Shown here piece after piece: positions 40,646-49,680 of a stretch of DNA of 64,000 bases; the stretch's first letter is position 1, and each line of letters begins with the position of its first letter. The translations under genes were made by a program, and so were the position numbers. Origin of the DNA: Fimadaptatus sp948467645 (GTDB lineage: Bacteria; Bacillota; Clostridia; Christensenellales; Aristaeellaceae); contig CAOKFD010000003.1 of assembly GCA_948467645.1 (NCBI GenBank), positions 19,453 to 83,452 of the forward strand. Direction: 5' to 3'. Under the pieces are notes generated by a model. That model was not told the origin of the DNA. It made no database searches and saw only the letters and a program-made list of their open reading frames with translations.

Positions 40646-42481
40646 CTATTCAAACATGACCGTTTCCTCGGCCACCTGCTTATCGCCCACGTACACGCGG
40701 AATTCGCGCGAGCCGGGCGTGGAACGCTCCAGTGTCAGCGTAAGCCGCATGGAGCTGGTCGGCGCGGCCTCGCCGCTGTACACTTCTTCCTCGGTGCCGT
40801 CCTCCTCGACAAGAACGGCGCGAACGGTCGTCGTGGGTTCGCCAGTTTCAACCGCGAACTTCACGTCGATCATGGCGGTATACACGTCGGGCGGCGCAGC
40901 GAACAGCGTGAGCGTCACGTCGCTGCCCCTGAGCACGCGCGTGCCCACCGCCGGGCTGATGTTCATGACGTTATCCACCTTGCCGTCGGCCGACGGATAG
41001 TAGACGCGCGCCGTTACTTTAAGTCCCAGCGCTTCGAGTTCAGCCGTAGCCTGATCCACTGCTTCGTCGATTACATTTGGGATTTCGACGCTGGAGCCGC
41101 TGATTTCAAGCGTAACTCCGTCGGACGGGACTATCCAGTTACCCGCCTCGGGATCCTGCCCCACGACCGTGCCCGTCTCAAGGTTGGACACGACAAGCTT
41201 TTCTTCCTTAATAGGTATCGACAGCGCGTCCAGCTCGCGCACCGCCTCGGCGCGCGAACCGCCGGTAAGCACCGGCACCATGACCATGTCCATGCCCTTG
41301 GATACGGTAAGTATCGCGCGGCTGCCGCGCTCGACGCCCGTACCCTTGGTGGGCGACTGGCTTATGACCACGCCCTTGGGAATTTCGTCGTGATACGCCT
41401 CGATTATCGTCGTGCTTATGTCGTACTGTTCAAGTTCGCTTTCGGCCTCGTCCAACGTCATATTAATCGTGTTGGGCATGGGCACTGTGCTGCCTGACCC
41501 CAGCCTTGACAGCGCCAGCACAAGTATCGACGTAAGCAGCGCCGCAACTGCCGCGCTTATCGCGACCATCGTCCATATGCGCGTCTGATGGCGATGCTTG
41601 CGCTTCTTGCGCCGGACGGGGCGCTTCGGCTCGTGCTCGCCGTCGACGAATCCGCCGCTGGGAGAGCGCAATGCGTGCCTGAGATCAGCCGCCATTTCGG
41701 CCGCCGACTGATAGCGCCGCCGGGGATCCTTTTCCATCCCCTTTAATATAACCTCCTCCAGCGCGTGTGAAACAGCCGATTCAAACTGTCTCGGAGGTAT
41801 GGGCGCTTCCTTTATCTGCTTGACCGCGATTGCGGTGGGCGTTTCGCCGTCAAACGGCACGCGGCCCGTGACCATCTCGTACAGCATAACCGTGACCGAG
41901 TACAGATCGCTCTGCTCGTTTGCGGCAAAACCGCGTGCCTGCTCGGGCGATATGTAGTGTACAGAGCCCAGGACCTCGCTGGTGTTTATGGTATTGCCCA
42001 GATCCTTCTGCTGCGCTATGCCGAAGTCGGACACCTTGACCGTGCCGCTGTCGGCCAGCAGTATGTTCTGCGGCTTTAAGTCGCGATGGATTATGTGGTG
42101 CTTATGCGCGTGGTTGACTGCGGCCAGTATCTCCAGCGTTATGTTTATCGCTTCCTGCGGCGCGACGCGGCCGCGCTGGGCGATGAACTGCTTTAGCGTA
42201 TAGCCCGGCACGTACTCCATGACTATATAGCGCACGTCGCCGTCCTGTCCCACGTCCATCATGCTGATTATGTTTGGGTGGTCCAGCCGCGACACGGCGC
42301 GCGCCTCGTGCTCGAATCGCTTGACAAACGCGGGATCGCCCATCAGTTCCTTGCGCAGCACCTTGACCGCAACGTCGCAATGGCGCTTTAGGTCGGTCGC
42401 GCGGTATACCACCGACATACCCCCGGTGCCTACGACCTCCTGAAGCACGTAGCGGCCGCCCAAAGTGACCGTGCCGTTCAT
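40646..42481 (-). CDS. prkC: Membrane Ser/Thr protein kinase with PASTA repeats
   Basis: The 611-residue Hanks-type kinase has a kinase domain in residues 1-270 (GTGGMSVVYRATD, VAVKVL, catalytic HRDLKPQNILL, metal-binding SDFGIA, SPEQARG). A basic juxtamembrane stretch (KRPVRRKKRKHRHQ), one membrane helix and three PASTA domains of about 65 residues each follow, then an extra ~80-residue C-terminal domain. PASTA domains bind peptidoglycan fragments, so the protein couples wall state to phosphorylation, growth and spore germination. The phosphatase gene upstream overlaps by four bases (ATGA). Confidence 0.96.
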   Translation of the reverse strand: MNGTVTLGGRYVLQEVVGTGGMSVVYRATDLKRHCDVAVKVLRKELMGDPAFVKRFEHEARAVSRLDHPNIISMMDVGQDGDVRYIVMEYVPGYTLKQFIAQRGRVAPQEAINITLEILAAVNHAHKHHIIHRDLKPQNILLADSGTVKVSDFGIAQQKDLGNTINTSEVLGSVHYISPEQARGFAANEQSDLYSVTVMLYEMVTGRVPFDGETPTAIAVKQIKEAPIPPRQFESAVSHALEEVILKGMEKDPRRRYQSAAEMAADLRHALRSPSGGFVDGEHEPKRPVRRKKRKHRHQTRIWTMVAISAAVAALLTSILVLALSRLGSGSTVPMPNTINMTLDEAESELEQYDISTTIIEAYHDEIPKGVVISQSPTKGTGVERGSRAILTVSKGMDMVMVPVLTGGSRAEAVRELDALSIPIKEEKLVVSNLETGTVVGQDPEAGNWIVPSDGVTLEISGSSVEIPNVIDEAVDQATAELEALGLKVTARVYYPSADGKVDNVMNISPAVGTRVLRGSDVTLTLFAAPPDVYTAMIDVKFAVETGEPTTTVRAVLVEEDGTEEEVYSGEAAPTSSMRLTLTLERSTPGSREFRVYVGDKQVAEETVMFE

Positions 42482-43194
42482 GCCTCGCCCTCCCCGTCAT
42501 ACGCAAGAACCGCGGTTATGTTATCCGTGCCGCCGTGCTCCAGCGCGCCCGAAAGCAGCGCTTTCAGTTGCTCATCCGGTGCGCCGCCTGCAAGGATTAA
42601 CGCAATCTCGTTGTCGGTCAGCATGTTAGTCAGGCCGTCGGAGCAGATCAGATACACGCTGCCCGGCGTGCGCTCGAATGCTGCGGTGTCAATTTCCACG
42701 CTGAGGCGGGTGCCTATCGCGCGCGTTATCAGATTGCGCCTGGGGTGCGTGCGCGCCTCGGCCTCGCTGATTTCGCCCAGATCGACCAGCTCCTGCACAT
42801 ACGTGTGATCGTGCGACAGGTGTGTGAGCTTACCGCCTTCAAATTTGTACAGACGGCTGTCGCCAACGTGGCCCATCAGCACTTTTTCATCCGTCCACCA
42901 TATCGCGGTAAGCGTCGTGCCCATGCCTGTGTATTCCGGCTTATCCTGAGCCAGTCGGTACACGTCGATATTGGCCTCGCGTATGGCCTCGCGCAACATC
43001 TCCTGACCGGGATTCGCGCCGTCCAGCGAGCGGCGCATTGAATCGATCGCCGTGCGGCTGGCCACCTCGCCCGCCAGATGCCCGCCCATGCCGTCGCACA
43101 CCAAAGCGAAGTTTTCGCCGCGCTCGGGTATGAAGCAGCAGTCCTCGTTGCTCTCGCGCACGAGTCCCTTATGGGTTATCGCATAGCATTTCAT
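42478..43194 (-). CDS. prpC: PP2C-family protein phosphatase
   Basis: The 238-residue metal-dependent phosphatase reverses PrkC phosphorylation. PP2C motifs include RESNEDCCF, LVCDGMGGHLAGEVAS (metal-binding Asp-Gly), LMGHVGDSRLY, LICSDGLTNML and GGTDNITAVL. The open frame begins at 43260, but ATG 43194 overlaps the rlmN stop as ATGA and begins the conserved MKCYAITHKG, so translational coupling is likely. Confidence 0.95.
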   Translation of the reverse strand: MKCYAITHKGLVRESNEDCCFIPERGENFALVCDGMGGHLAGEVASRTAIDSMRRSLDGANPGQEMLREAIREANIDVYRLAQDKPEYTGMGTTLTAIWWTDEKVLMGHVGDSRLYKFEGGKLTHLSHDHTYVQELVDLGEISEAEARTHPRRNLITRAIGTRLSVEIDTAAFERTPGSVYLICSDGLTNMLTDNEIALILAGGAPDEQLKALLSGALEHGGTDNITAVLAYDGEGEA

Positions 43195-44264
43195 CGGGCA
43201 TCCCCCTCTCCTGCGTCGGGCGCGCCGCTGCCTATGTACGCGCGGCGCAGTTGGCCGCACGCGCCCTCGATATCGTCGCCCATCTCGCGGCGGCGCGACA
43301 CCGATATGTGCAGGTGCTTCAGTTCGTCCTCGAACGCGCGCATTTCGCCTTCATACGGCGCGCGCAGATCGCGTTCGGGCACGTCGTTTAGCGGGATCAG
43401 GTTCACATGGCACTGCATACCGCGCAGCCGGGCCGCCAGCTCATGCGCGCTTTCGCGGCTGCAATTAACGCCCGACACCAGAGCGTATTCAAATATCACG
43501 CGCCGTCCGGTCTTATCGATATAGTTGCGGCACGCCGCGAGTATATCGTCCATCGCGTATTTGTTGGCAATGGGCATCGTGCGGCGGCGAATCTCGTCGT
43601 TAGGCGCGTGCAGCGATATGCACAGCGTGACCGGCAGACCCTCGTTTGCCAGATCGTATATGCGCGGCACCAGTCCGCAGGTGGACAGCGACACGCCGCG
43701 CAGCGACATGTGCAGGCCGTCCTCGCGGTTCAGCAGCCGCAGGAACTTAATCACGTTGTCGTAATTATCCAGCGGTTCGCCGCTGCCCATCAGCACGACG
43801 TTTGATATGCGCGCGTCGGGGCCGTCGGTCTCGTGCAGATGGCCGTTGACCGCGATTATCTGGCCCAGCAGCTCGCCTGGGGTCAGATTGCGCACGCATC
43901 CTTCCAGCGTGGACGCGCAGAACTTGCAGCCCATACGGCAACCCACCTGCGTGGACACGCATAGTGTGTTGCCGTAATTATAGCGCATCGTCACGCCTTC
44001 GACTATGTTGCCGTCCTGAAGCTCGTACAGGTATTTTTCGGTGCCGTCCAGCTTGGATACCACGGATTTGAGTATGCGCACGGGATTAGCAGGGCCTTCC
44101 TCGGAAAGCTTTTGCCGCAGATCGCGAGGAATGTTGGTCATACCGTCGTAGTCCACGCCGCGCACCAGCCATTGATACAGCTGCTTTGCGCGAAATGCGC
44201 TCTGCCCCATGCCTTTCAGCTTTGCCGCCAGTTCTTCGGGCGTAAGGCTCAATATATCTTCCAC
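43191..44264 (-). CDS. rlmN: 23S rRNA (A2503-C2)/tRNA methyltransferase RlmN
   Basis: The 357-residue radical-SAM enzyme has the cluster motif C-x3-C-x2-C in GCRMGCKFCAST. Its N-terminal accessory domain includes FRAKQLYQWL. The SAM site is GSGEPLDNYDNV, and the catalytic cysteine pair includes the one in the C-terminal ALVSGVNCS region. It adds a methyl group at A2503 of 23S rRNA and A37 of some tRNAs. GTG 44264, ten bases after GGAGGC, is the start. Confidence 0.95.
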   Translation of the reverse strand: MEDILSLTPEELAAKLKGMGQSAFRAKQLYQWLVRGVDYDGMTNIPRDLRQKLSEEGPANPVRILKSVVSKLDGTEKYLYELQDGNIVEGVTMRYNYGNTLCVSTQVGCRMGCKFCASTLEGCVRNLTPGELLGQIIAVNGHLHETDGPDARISNVVLMGSGEPLDNYDNVIKFLRLLNREDGLHMSLRGVSLSTCGLVPRIYDLANEGLPVTLCISLHAPNDEIRRRTMPIANKYAMDDILAACRNYIDKTGRRVIFEYALVSGVNCSRESAHELAARLRGMQCHVNLIPLNDVPERDLRAPYEGEMRAFEDELKHLHISVSRRREMGDDIEGACGQLRRAYIGSGAPDAGEGDAR

Positions 44265-44311
44265 AGGCGGTTGCCTCCATTCTCTCGCGTTTCTTGCCTG
44301 ATTATAGTACG

Positions 44312-45964
44312 TTATCTGCGCTCCATGCGCGCCATGAAGAAGCCGTCCACGTCGTCCCTGCAGCCCAGCAATGTGAGCATACCATCCTCAATCCCGGCAT
44401 TAAAACACTCCGGGACGTATGCCTTAACATCGCACAGCTTAAATTCGGGGTGCTTTTTAAGGAATGCATTCACGACGTCCTGATTTTCGGATTTTAGTAT
44501 CGTGCAGGTCGAGTACACCAGCGTGCCGCCGCGCCGCACATAGCGTGCGCAGTTATCGAGTATGGCCGCCTGTATTTCAGGCAGTTTTTTCAGCTCGTCC
44601 TGAGTTATATTGAGCTTTATGTCGGGCTTGGCCGCGATAACGCCCAGTCCCGAGCACGGCACATCGCACAGCACCGCATCCATAGAGCCTTCCCAGTCGG
44701 GTACGAACTTCGCCGCGTCCTGCACGCGCGGCTTTATCGTATCGTGACCCAGCCGCACCGCCGACGCGCGGATAAGCTCCACGCGGTGGGCGTGCAGATC
44801 GCACGCATACACGCGTCCTGAACCCTGCATCATCTCGGCCAATGCCGCCGCCTTGCCGCCCGGCGCGGCGCACGCGTCGAGCACCTGCATACCCGGTTTG
44901 GGCGCGATCACCTGCGCGCACATGAGCGAGCTTTCACCCTGCACGCTGAAAAGTCCCTGCCTGTACAGCGGGTTTCTATCCACAGCGCCCATGCCAAACA
45001 CGCGGTATGCGCCCGGCACGCGCGAATGTTCCCAGCGAAGTTCGAGCTTGTCAAGGCGCGCTTCGAATTCTGCGGCGCTTATGCGCAGCGCATTGGGACG
45101 CACGGTTATGAAGCGCTGCGGCTTCCACGCGAGTATACGCTCGGCCTCGTCCGCGCCATACTGCTCGACAAGCCGCCGGCACACAAACTCCGGCATGGAA
45201 TATTCGATAGACAGGAAGTGTTCGATGCCATCCTCGCGCGCGGGCTGTTTCAGCTCCTCGCGCTTGCGGGCGAGATTGCGCAGTACGCCATTGACCATGC
45301 CGGTTGCGCTTTCAAAGCCCAGCGCGCGCGTTATCTTGACCGCCACGTCGCACACCGCGCTCTCTGGGATGCGTTCGAGGTAAAGCATCTGGTAAGCCGA
45401 TACGCGCAGTACGTCCTGTATTGCCGGTTCGGGCGAACGCGTCATCAGCTGCCCCAGTAGGAAGTCCAGCTTGGCGATATGCTCCAGCGTGCCGTAGAAT
45501 ATCTCGGTCGCAAGTGCCTTGTCCTGTGCGCTAAGACGCTCCTCGGACAGCACCTTGTCCAGCGCCAGCCCCGCGTATGCCTTATCGCGCGTGACCAATC
45601 CCAACGCCTTATGCGCGGCGCGGCGCGACGGAGTGCCGTCGGTCTGCGGCGCGGCGCTCGTTGTGCGGCGCTTATCGGGACTGAACGCGGGCTTGCCGTC
45701 GCGGACGTGGGAATTGTTCGGCTTGCCATGCGGAGCATGCGCGGGCTTGCCTGCCTGACCATCTGTCTTAAACGCAGGCTTACCCTTCCCAAATGGCTTG
45801 CCGCCGCCAGACGCCGGCTTATTAGACTTGCCCTTAAACGCGGACTTATCTCCGCCTGCGTTCGGCTTGCCGCCGCGCGCGGGCTTATGCGGCGCGTCGG
45901 ATGCGCGGCGCGCCTGATCCACCAGCGCCTTGCGCGCGTTTTCCCTCTGCATATCGTCAGTCAT
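44312..45964 (-). CDS. rsmB: 16S rRNA (C967-C5) methyltransferase RsmB with long low-complexity N-terminus
   Basis: The 550-residue protein consists of residues ~1-110 that are Lys/Gly/Pro/Ala-rich and disordered-looking (KPNAGGDKSAFKGKSNKPA, GGGKPFGKGKPAFK). A NusB-like RNA-binding domain starting RRAAHKALGLVTRDKAYAGL follows, then the Rossmann methyltransferase domain with DACAAPGGKAAALAE and catalytic cysteines in DVPCSGLG and YSTCTI. Ordinary RsmB is about 430-450 residues, so the leader is extra. ATG 45964 overlaps the fmt stop by eight bases. Confidence 0.93.
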   Translation of the reverse strand: MTDDMQRENARKALVDQARRASDAPHKPARGGKPNAGGDKSAFKGKSNKPASGGGKPFGKGKPAFKTDGQAGKPAHAPHGKPNNSHVRDGKPAFSPDKRRTTSAAPQTDGTPSRRAAHKALGLVTRDKAYAGLALDKVLSEERLSAQDKALATEIFYGTLEHIAKLDFLLGQLMTRSPEPAIQDVLRVSAYQMLYLERIPESAVCDVAVKITRALGFESATGMVNGVLRNLARKREELKQPAREDGIEHFLSIEYSMPEFVCRRLVEQYGADEAERILAWKPQRFITVRPNALRISAAEFEARLDKLELRWEHSRVPGAYRVFGMGAVDRNPLYRQGLFSVQGESSLMCAQVIAPKPGMQVLDACAAPGGKAAALAEMMQGSGRVYACDLHAHRVELIRASAVRLGHDTIKPRVQDAAKFVPDWEGSMDAVLCDVPCSGLGVIAAKPDIKLNITQDELKKLPEIQAAILDNCARYVRRGGTLVYSTCTILKSENQDVVNAFLKKHPEFKLCDVKAYVPECFNAGIEDGMLTLLGCRDDVDGFFMARMERR

Positions 45965-46925
45965 GCTTATCCTCCGCACCCAGCACCGTGCCCACGGGCA
46001 TGGGCTTGCCATTCAGGTAGTCGCGCACGCCCAGCCGCTTTGCGCCGGGCAATTGCAATTCGGTCAGGCTGAGCGCGCCCGTGCCGCACCTGACTATCAG
46101 ACCCGCGCGCTTGTCGGATGTGACGACTTGTCCGCACGCCGCACTTTCTGCCTCAGCCGGACAAGCGACCGGCTCGGCGCGCCACAGCTTGAGCACGCCG
46201 CCGCCATACGGCGTATACGCGCCCGGCCACGGATTCACGCCGCGCACGAGCGCGGATATTTCTTCCGCAGACTTTGACCAGTCGATCAAGCCGTCCTCTT
46301 TAGTCAGCATGGGCTGATAAGTGGCTTCATCCTCGTTTTGAGGTATGCGCTCCAGCGTGCCTGCCGTGAGATGCGAAAGCGTGTCAATGAGTACTTCCGC
46401 GCCCACGTCGGCGAGGCGCAAGGTGAGTTCGCCCGCGGTTTCGCCGGACAGTATTGCCACCTCGCGGCGAAGCAGCATATCGCCGGTGTCCACGCCGCGA
46501 TCGGTGAACATCGTCGTTACGCCGGTTACAGTCTCGCCCGCCATTATGCAGCGGTTTATCGGCGCGCTGCCGCGATATTTTGGCAACAGCGACGCATGTA
46601 CGTTGACCGTGCCCATAGGCGGTATTGCGAGCACCTTATTGCTGAGTATCTGGCCATAGGCCGCGGTCACGAACAGGTCGGGCTTCAGCGCGCGCAGTGC
46701 GTCCAGCCCCTCCTGCCTGCGAATGCGCTCGAACTGAAGCACGTTAAGCCCCAGCTCCAGCGCCGCCGCCTTGACCTCGCACGGTGCGAGCTTGCCCGAG
46801 CGGCCGCGCGGACGGTCGGGCTGGCACACCACGCCCACGACTTCATAACCCGCCCTGACCAGCGCCTTCAGGCTGGGCACCGCGAACTCGGGCGTGCCCA
46901 TGAAAACAATGCGCAAACTCATCAT
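45957..46925 (-). CDS. fmt: Methionyl-tRNA formyltransferase
   Basis: This 322-residue enzyme formylates initiator Met-tRNA. It has FMGTPEFAVPSLKAL, the substrate-site segment ASLLPKYRGSAPINRCI with conserved Asn and His region, TMFTDRGVDTGDML and a C-terminal OB-like domain. Two ATGs in tandem (46925 and 46922) fit the ATGA overlap with def; either may be used. It is in the conserved priA-def-fmt-rsmB order. Confidence 0.97.
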   Translation of the reverse strand: MMSLRIVFMGTPEFAVPSLKALVRAGYEVVGVVCQPDRPRGRSGKLAPCEVKAAALELGLNVLQFERIRRQEGLDALRALKPDLFVTAAYGQILSNKVLAIPPMGTVNVHASLLPKYRGSAPINRCIMAGETVTGVTTMFTDRGVDTGDMLLRREVAILSGETAGELTLRLADVGAEVLIDTLSHLTAGTLERIPQNEDEATYQPMLTKEDGLIDWSKSAEEISALVRGVNPWPGAYTPYGGGVLKLWRAEPVACPAEAESAACGQVVTSDKRAGLIVRCGTGALSLTELQLPGAKRLGVRDYLNGKPMPVGTVLGAEDKHD

Positions 46926-47389
46926 TCTTCCTCGTCGTCGAATATTTCTTCGATCATCTTGTCAAGGTACAGTATACCGTCCAGATGGTCGATCTCGTGG
47001 CAGAACGCGCGCGCCAACAGGCCGGTGCCGGTATACTCGCATTCCTCGCCCTTGCGGTTGATTGCGCGCACAGTCACCTTTTCAGGGCGCGCGACCTTGC
47101 CGCGGCGGCCGGGCACGGACAGGCAGCCCTCCGCGTCCACGACTTCGCCGGAGGTCGAGATAATCTCGGGGTTGATAAGCTCGTATACGTTGCCGTCGCC
47201 CACGTCGATTACGACCACGCGGCGCAGTATGCCCACCTGCGGCGCGGCCAGACCCACGCCGTCGTTGGCGTACATAGTCTGACGCATGTCGTCGATCAGC
47301 GTCAGTATGCGCTTATCCACCTGCTTTACGGGGCGTGATATTTTTCTGAGGGTTTCGTCGCCCTCTTTTACAATTCTACGTATAGCCAT
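46922..47389 (-). CDS. def: Peptide deformylase
   Basis: The 155-residue metalloprotease removes formyl groups from new proteins. Motif I GVGLAAPQVG, motif II EGCLSVPG and motif III CHEIDHLDG with the metal-binding His pair and catalytic Glu are all intact. An acidic tail (EEIFDDEEE) ends the protein. The stop overlaps the fmt start. Confidence 0.97.
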   Translation of the reverse strand: MAIRRIVKEGDETLRKISRPVKQVDKRILTLIDDMRQTMYANDGVGLAAPQVGILRRVVVIDVGDGNVYELINPEIISTSGEVVDAEGCLSVPGRRGKVARPEKVTVRAINRKGEECEYTGTGLLARAFCHEIDHLDGILYLDKMIEEIFDDEEE

Positions 47390-47407
47390 TTTGGTTTCCT
47401 CCAGTCG

Positions 47408-49660
47408 TTACAGTATGCTCGCGGGGCTGATCTCCAGCACCACATTTACATCGCTTTTGTCCTGCGCGCGCTCACTTTCCAGCCGCGCCATAAAGTCCAG
47501 CACGCCGTCCGACGGGCCGCGTGCGTACAGCTTTACAAACACCTGCCACCGTGAAAGTCCGCGTATCAGCTTCAGCGGCGCTTCCATCGCGCGCATCTGC
47601 ACGATCTGTTGCTTCATGCGCGCGTCGCCATCCAGAAATGCCTGAAACTGCTTTTCCAGTTCGACCGCGGTACTTTCCACGCGCGCCTTATCGCGTCCTT
47701 CGATAAGCAGCCTCGCAATTATCGTAAACGGCGGATAGAGACCCTGCCTGCGCCGACCGACCTCCTGAGTGAAGAACGCGCGGTAGTCCTGCGCCGCCGC
47801 GAGCTTTATCGCATAGTGATCCGGCTCGTAGCTTTGCACGATGACGCGGCCGGGCTTATCGGCGCGGCCCGCGCGGCCCGCCGCCTGGGTTATCAATTGG
47901 AAAGTGCGCTCGAACGCCCTGTAATCGGGCAGGTTGAGCGACGTATCAGCCGCGATTACGCCCACCAGCGTAACGCGCGGGAAGTCCAGCCCCTTGGCGA
48001 CCATCTGTGTGCCGATAAGCGCCTGCTTATCGCCCGTGCCGAACTCGTGCAGCAGGCGCGCGTGCGCGTCCTTGCCCGACGTGGTGTCCGCGTCCATGCG
48101 CACGACTCCCGCCTCCGGAAAGAGCGCGTTCAGCTCCTCCTCCACCTTCTGTGTGCCCACGCCGAAATACTTTATGTAAGGCGAGCCGCAGCTTGGGCAG
48201 ATAGTATGCGGCCTGCGCTCCGCGCCGCAGTAGTGACAGCGCAGCATGTTGTCATACTGATGGTATGTCATAGTCACGTCGCAGTTATCGCACTTTTCGA
48301 CATAGCCGCAGTTTCGGCAGCTCACGAACGTGGAATAGCCGCGCCGATTTAGGAACAATATCGCCTGTTCGCCCGCGCGGAAGGTTTCGTCCAGAGCCTG
48401 TTTAAGCTCGCCCGAAAATATCGAGCGGTTGCCGCGCAGAAGCTCCTTGCGCATATCTATTATTTTGACTTCGGGCAGGGCGCGCCGGTTCACGCGCTCG
48501 GCCATTTCGATAAGCGTGAGCTTGTTTTCCGGCCTTACGCCCGCAAGCGTGCGCATGTACGTCGAAACCGACGGCGTGGCGCTGCCCAGTAGCAGCAATG
48601 CGCGGTTGATTGCACAGCGTTCCTGCGCGATTTCGCGCGCGTCGTATGACGGATAGTTGTCGGCAAGGTAGCTGCTTTCGTGCTCCTCGTCTATGATTAT
48701 CGCGCCTAAATTTTCTACCGGTGCGAATACAGCCGAGCGCGCGCCGATTACCACGCGCGCTTCGCCGCGGCGTATGCGCCTCCATTCATCGAAGCGTTCA
48801 CCCGCGCTCAGGCGTGAATGCAGCAGCGCGCACAGATCGCCAAAGCGCGCGGTGAACTGCTCGGCCATCTGCGGCGTGAGCGAAATCTCGGGCACAAGCA
48901 GTATCGCCGTGCGGCCGCGTGAGAGCAATTCTTCTATTATGCGCATATACACTTCGGTCTTGCCGCTGCCGGTCACACCGTGCAGCAGAAAGCGCCCGCC
49001 GCCGTCCAGCGCCGCGTACAGCTCGTCAAACGCACGCTGCTGGCAGGGCGTAAGCGGCGGCCTGTTATGCACGCGGCCGCTGTCGTACACGGCGGGCGCG
49101 CGGCGCGCCTCGTCCTCGGCGATCTCGATCACGCCCGCCTCGCTGAGCTTTTTAAGCGCGTCGGACGAACCTTTAGGCAGTTCGGACGTGCGCGCGCAGC
49201 CGCCCATGTCGCGCAGGGTTTCCAGCAGTTCGCGGCGCTTGGGGGCGCGCGCCTGACTTTCGATAACCGTGTCGAGTTCAGGGCCGGTGAGCAGCAGCCT
49301 TGCCATGCGGCAGGTCTTTACTTTTATGCGTTCGCCGCGCATCTGCGCCGGTATCATGAGCCGGAGCGCCGAGGACAGCGTGCACTTGCAATGCGCGCGC
49401 ATGTACATGGCCAGTTCAATCTGCTCGCCAGTCAGCGCCGCGTAGTCCTCCAGCGGGCGAAGCACCCGCTTTACCTTGGATGCGTCCATGCCGGGTTCAG
49501 ATTTGAGCGCGATTATATAGCCCTCGATCGTGCGCCCGCCGAACGGCGCTTTTACGCGCGTGCCCAGCGAGTATTCGCCGGTTTCGGGCAGTTCGTAGGT
49601 GAACACGCGATCCAGCGCGGCGCTGTTTATATCGACTATTACATCCGCGTAGATAGGCAT
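47408..49660 (-). CDS. priA: Primosomal protein N' (replication restart helicase)
   Basis: The 750-residue superfamily 2 helicase reloads replication forks. The N-terminal DNA-binding domain begins ADVIVDINSAALDRVFTY. Helicase motifs include Walker A GVTGSGKTEVYM, DEEHESSYL and GSATPSVSTY. A zinc-binding cluster of paired cysteines (CRNCGYVEKCDNCD, CHYCG, CPSCGS) and the C-terminal QAAGRAGRADKPG complete the set. ATG 49660 follows CAGGAGGTGA. Confidence 0.96.
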   Translation of the reverse strand: MPIYADVIVDINSAALDRVFTYELPETGEYSLGTRVKAPFGGRTIEGYIIALKSEPGMDASKVKRVLRPLEDYAALTGEQIELAMYMRAHCKCTLSSALRLMIPAQMRGERIKVKTCRMARLLLTGPELDTVIESQARAPKRRELLETLRDMGGCARTSELPKGSSDALKKLSEAGVIEIAEDEARRAPAVYDSGRVHNRPPLTPCQQRAFDELYAALDGGGRFLLHGVTGSGKTEVYMRIIEELLSRGRTAILLVPEISLTPQMAEQFTARFGDLCALLHSRLSAGERFDEWRRIRRGEARVVIGARSAVFAPVENLGAIIIDEEHESSYLADNYPSYDAREIAQERCAINRALLLLGSATPSVSTYMRTLAGVRPENKLTLIEMAERVNRRALPEVKIIDMRKELLRGNRSIFSGELKQALDETFRAGEQAILFLNRRGYSTFVSCRNCGYVEKCDNCDVTMTYHQYDNMLRCHYCGAERRPHTICPSCGSPYIKYFGVGTQKVEEELNALFPEAGVVRMDADTTSGKDAHARLLHEFGTGDKQALIGTQMVAKGLDFPRVTLVGVIAADTSLNLPDYRAFERTFQLITQAAGRAGRADKPGRVIVQSYEPDHYAIKLAAAQDYRAFFTQEVGRRRQGLYPPFTIIARLLIEGRDKARVESTAVELEKQFQAFLDGDARMKQQIVQMRAMEAPLKLIRGLSRWQVFVKLYARGPSDGVLDFMARLESERAQDKSDVNVVLEISPASIL

Positions 49661-49680
49661 TCACCTCCTGAAAATATACT

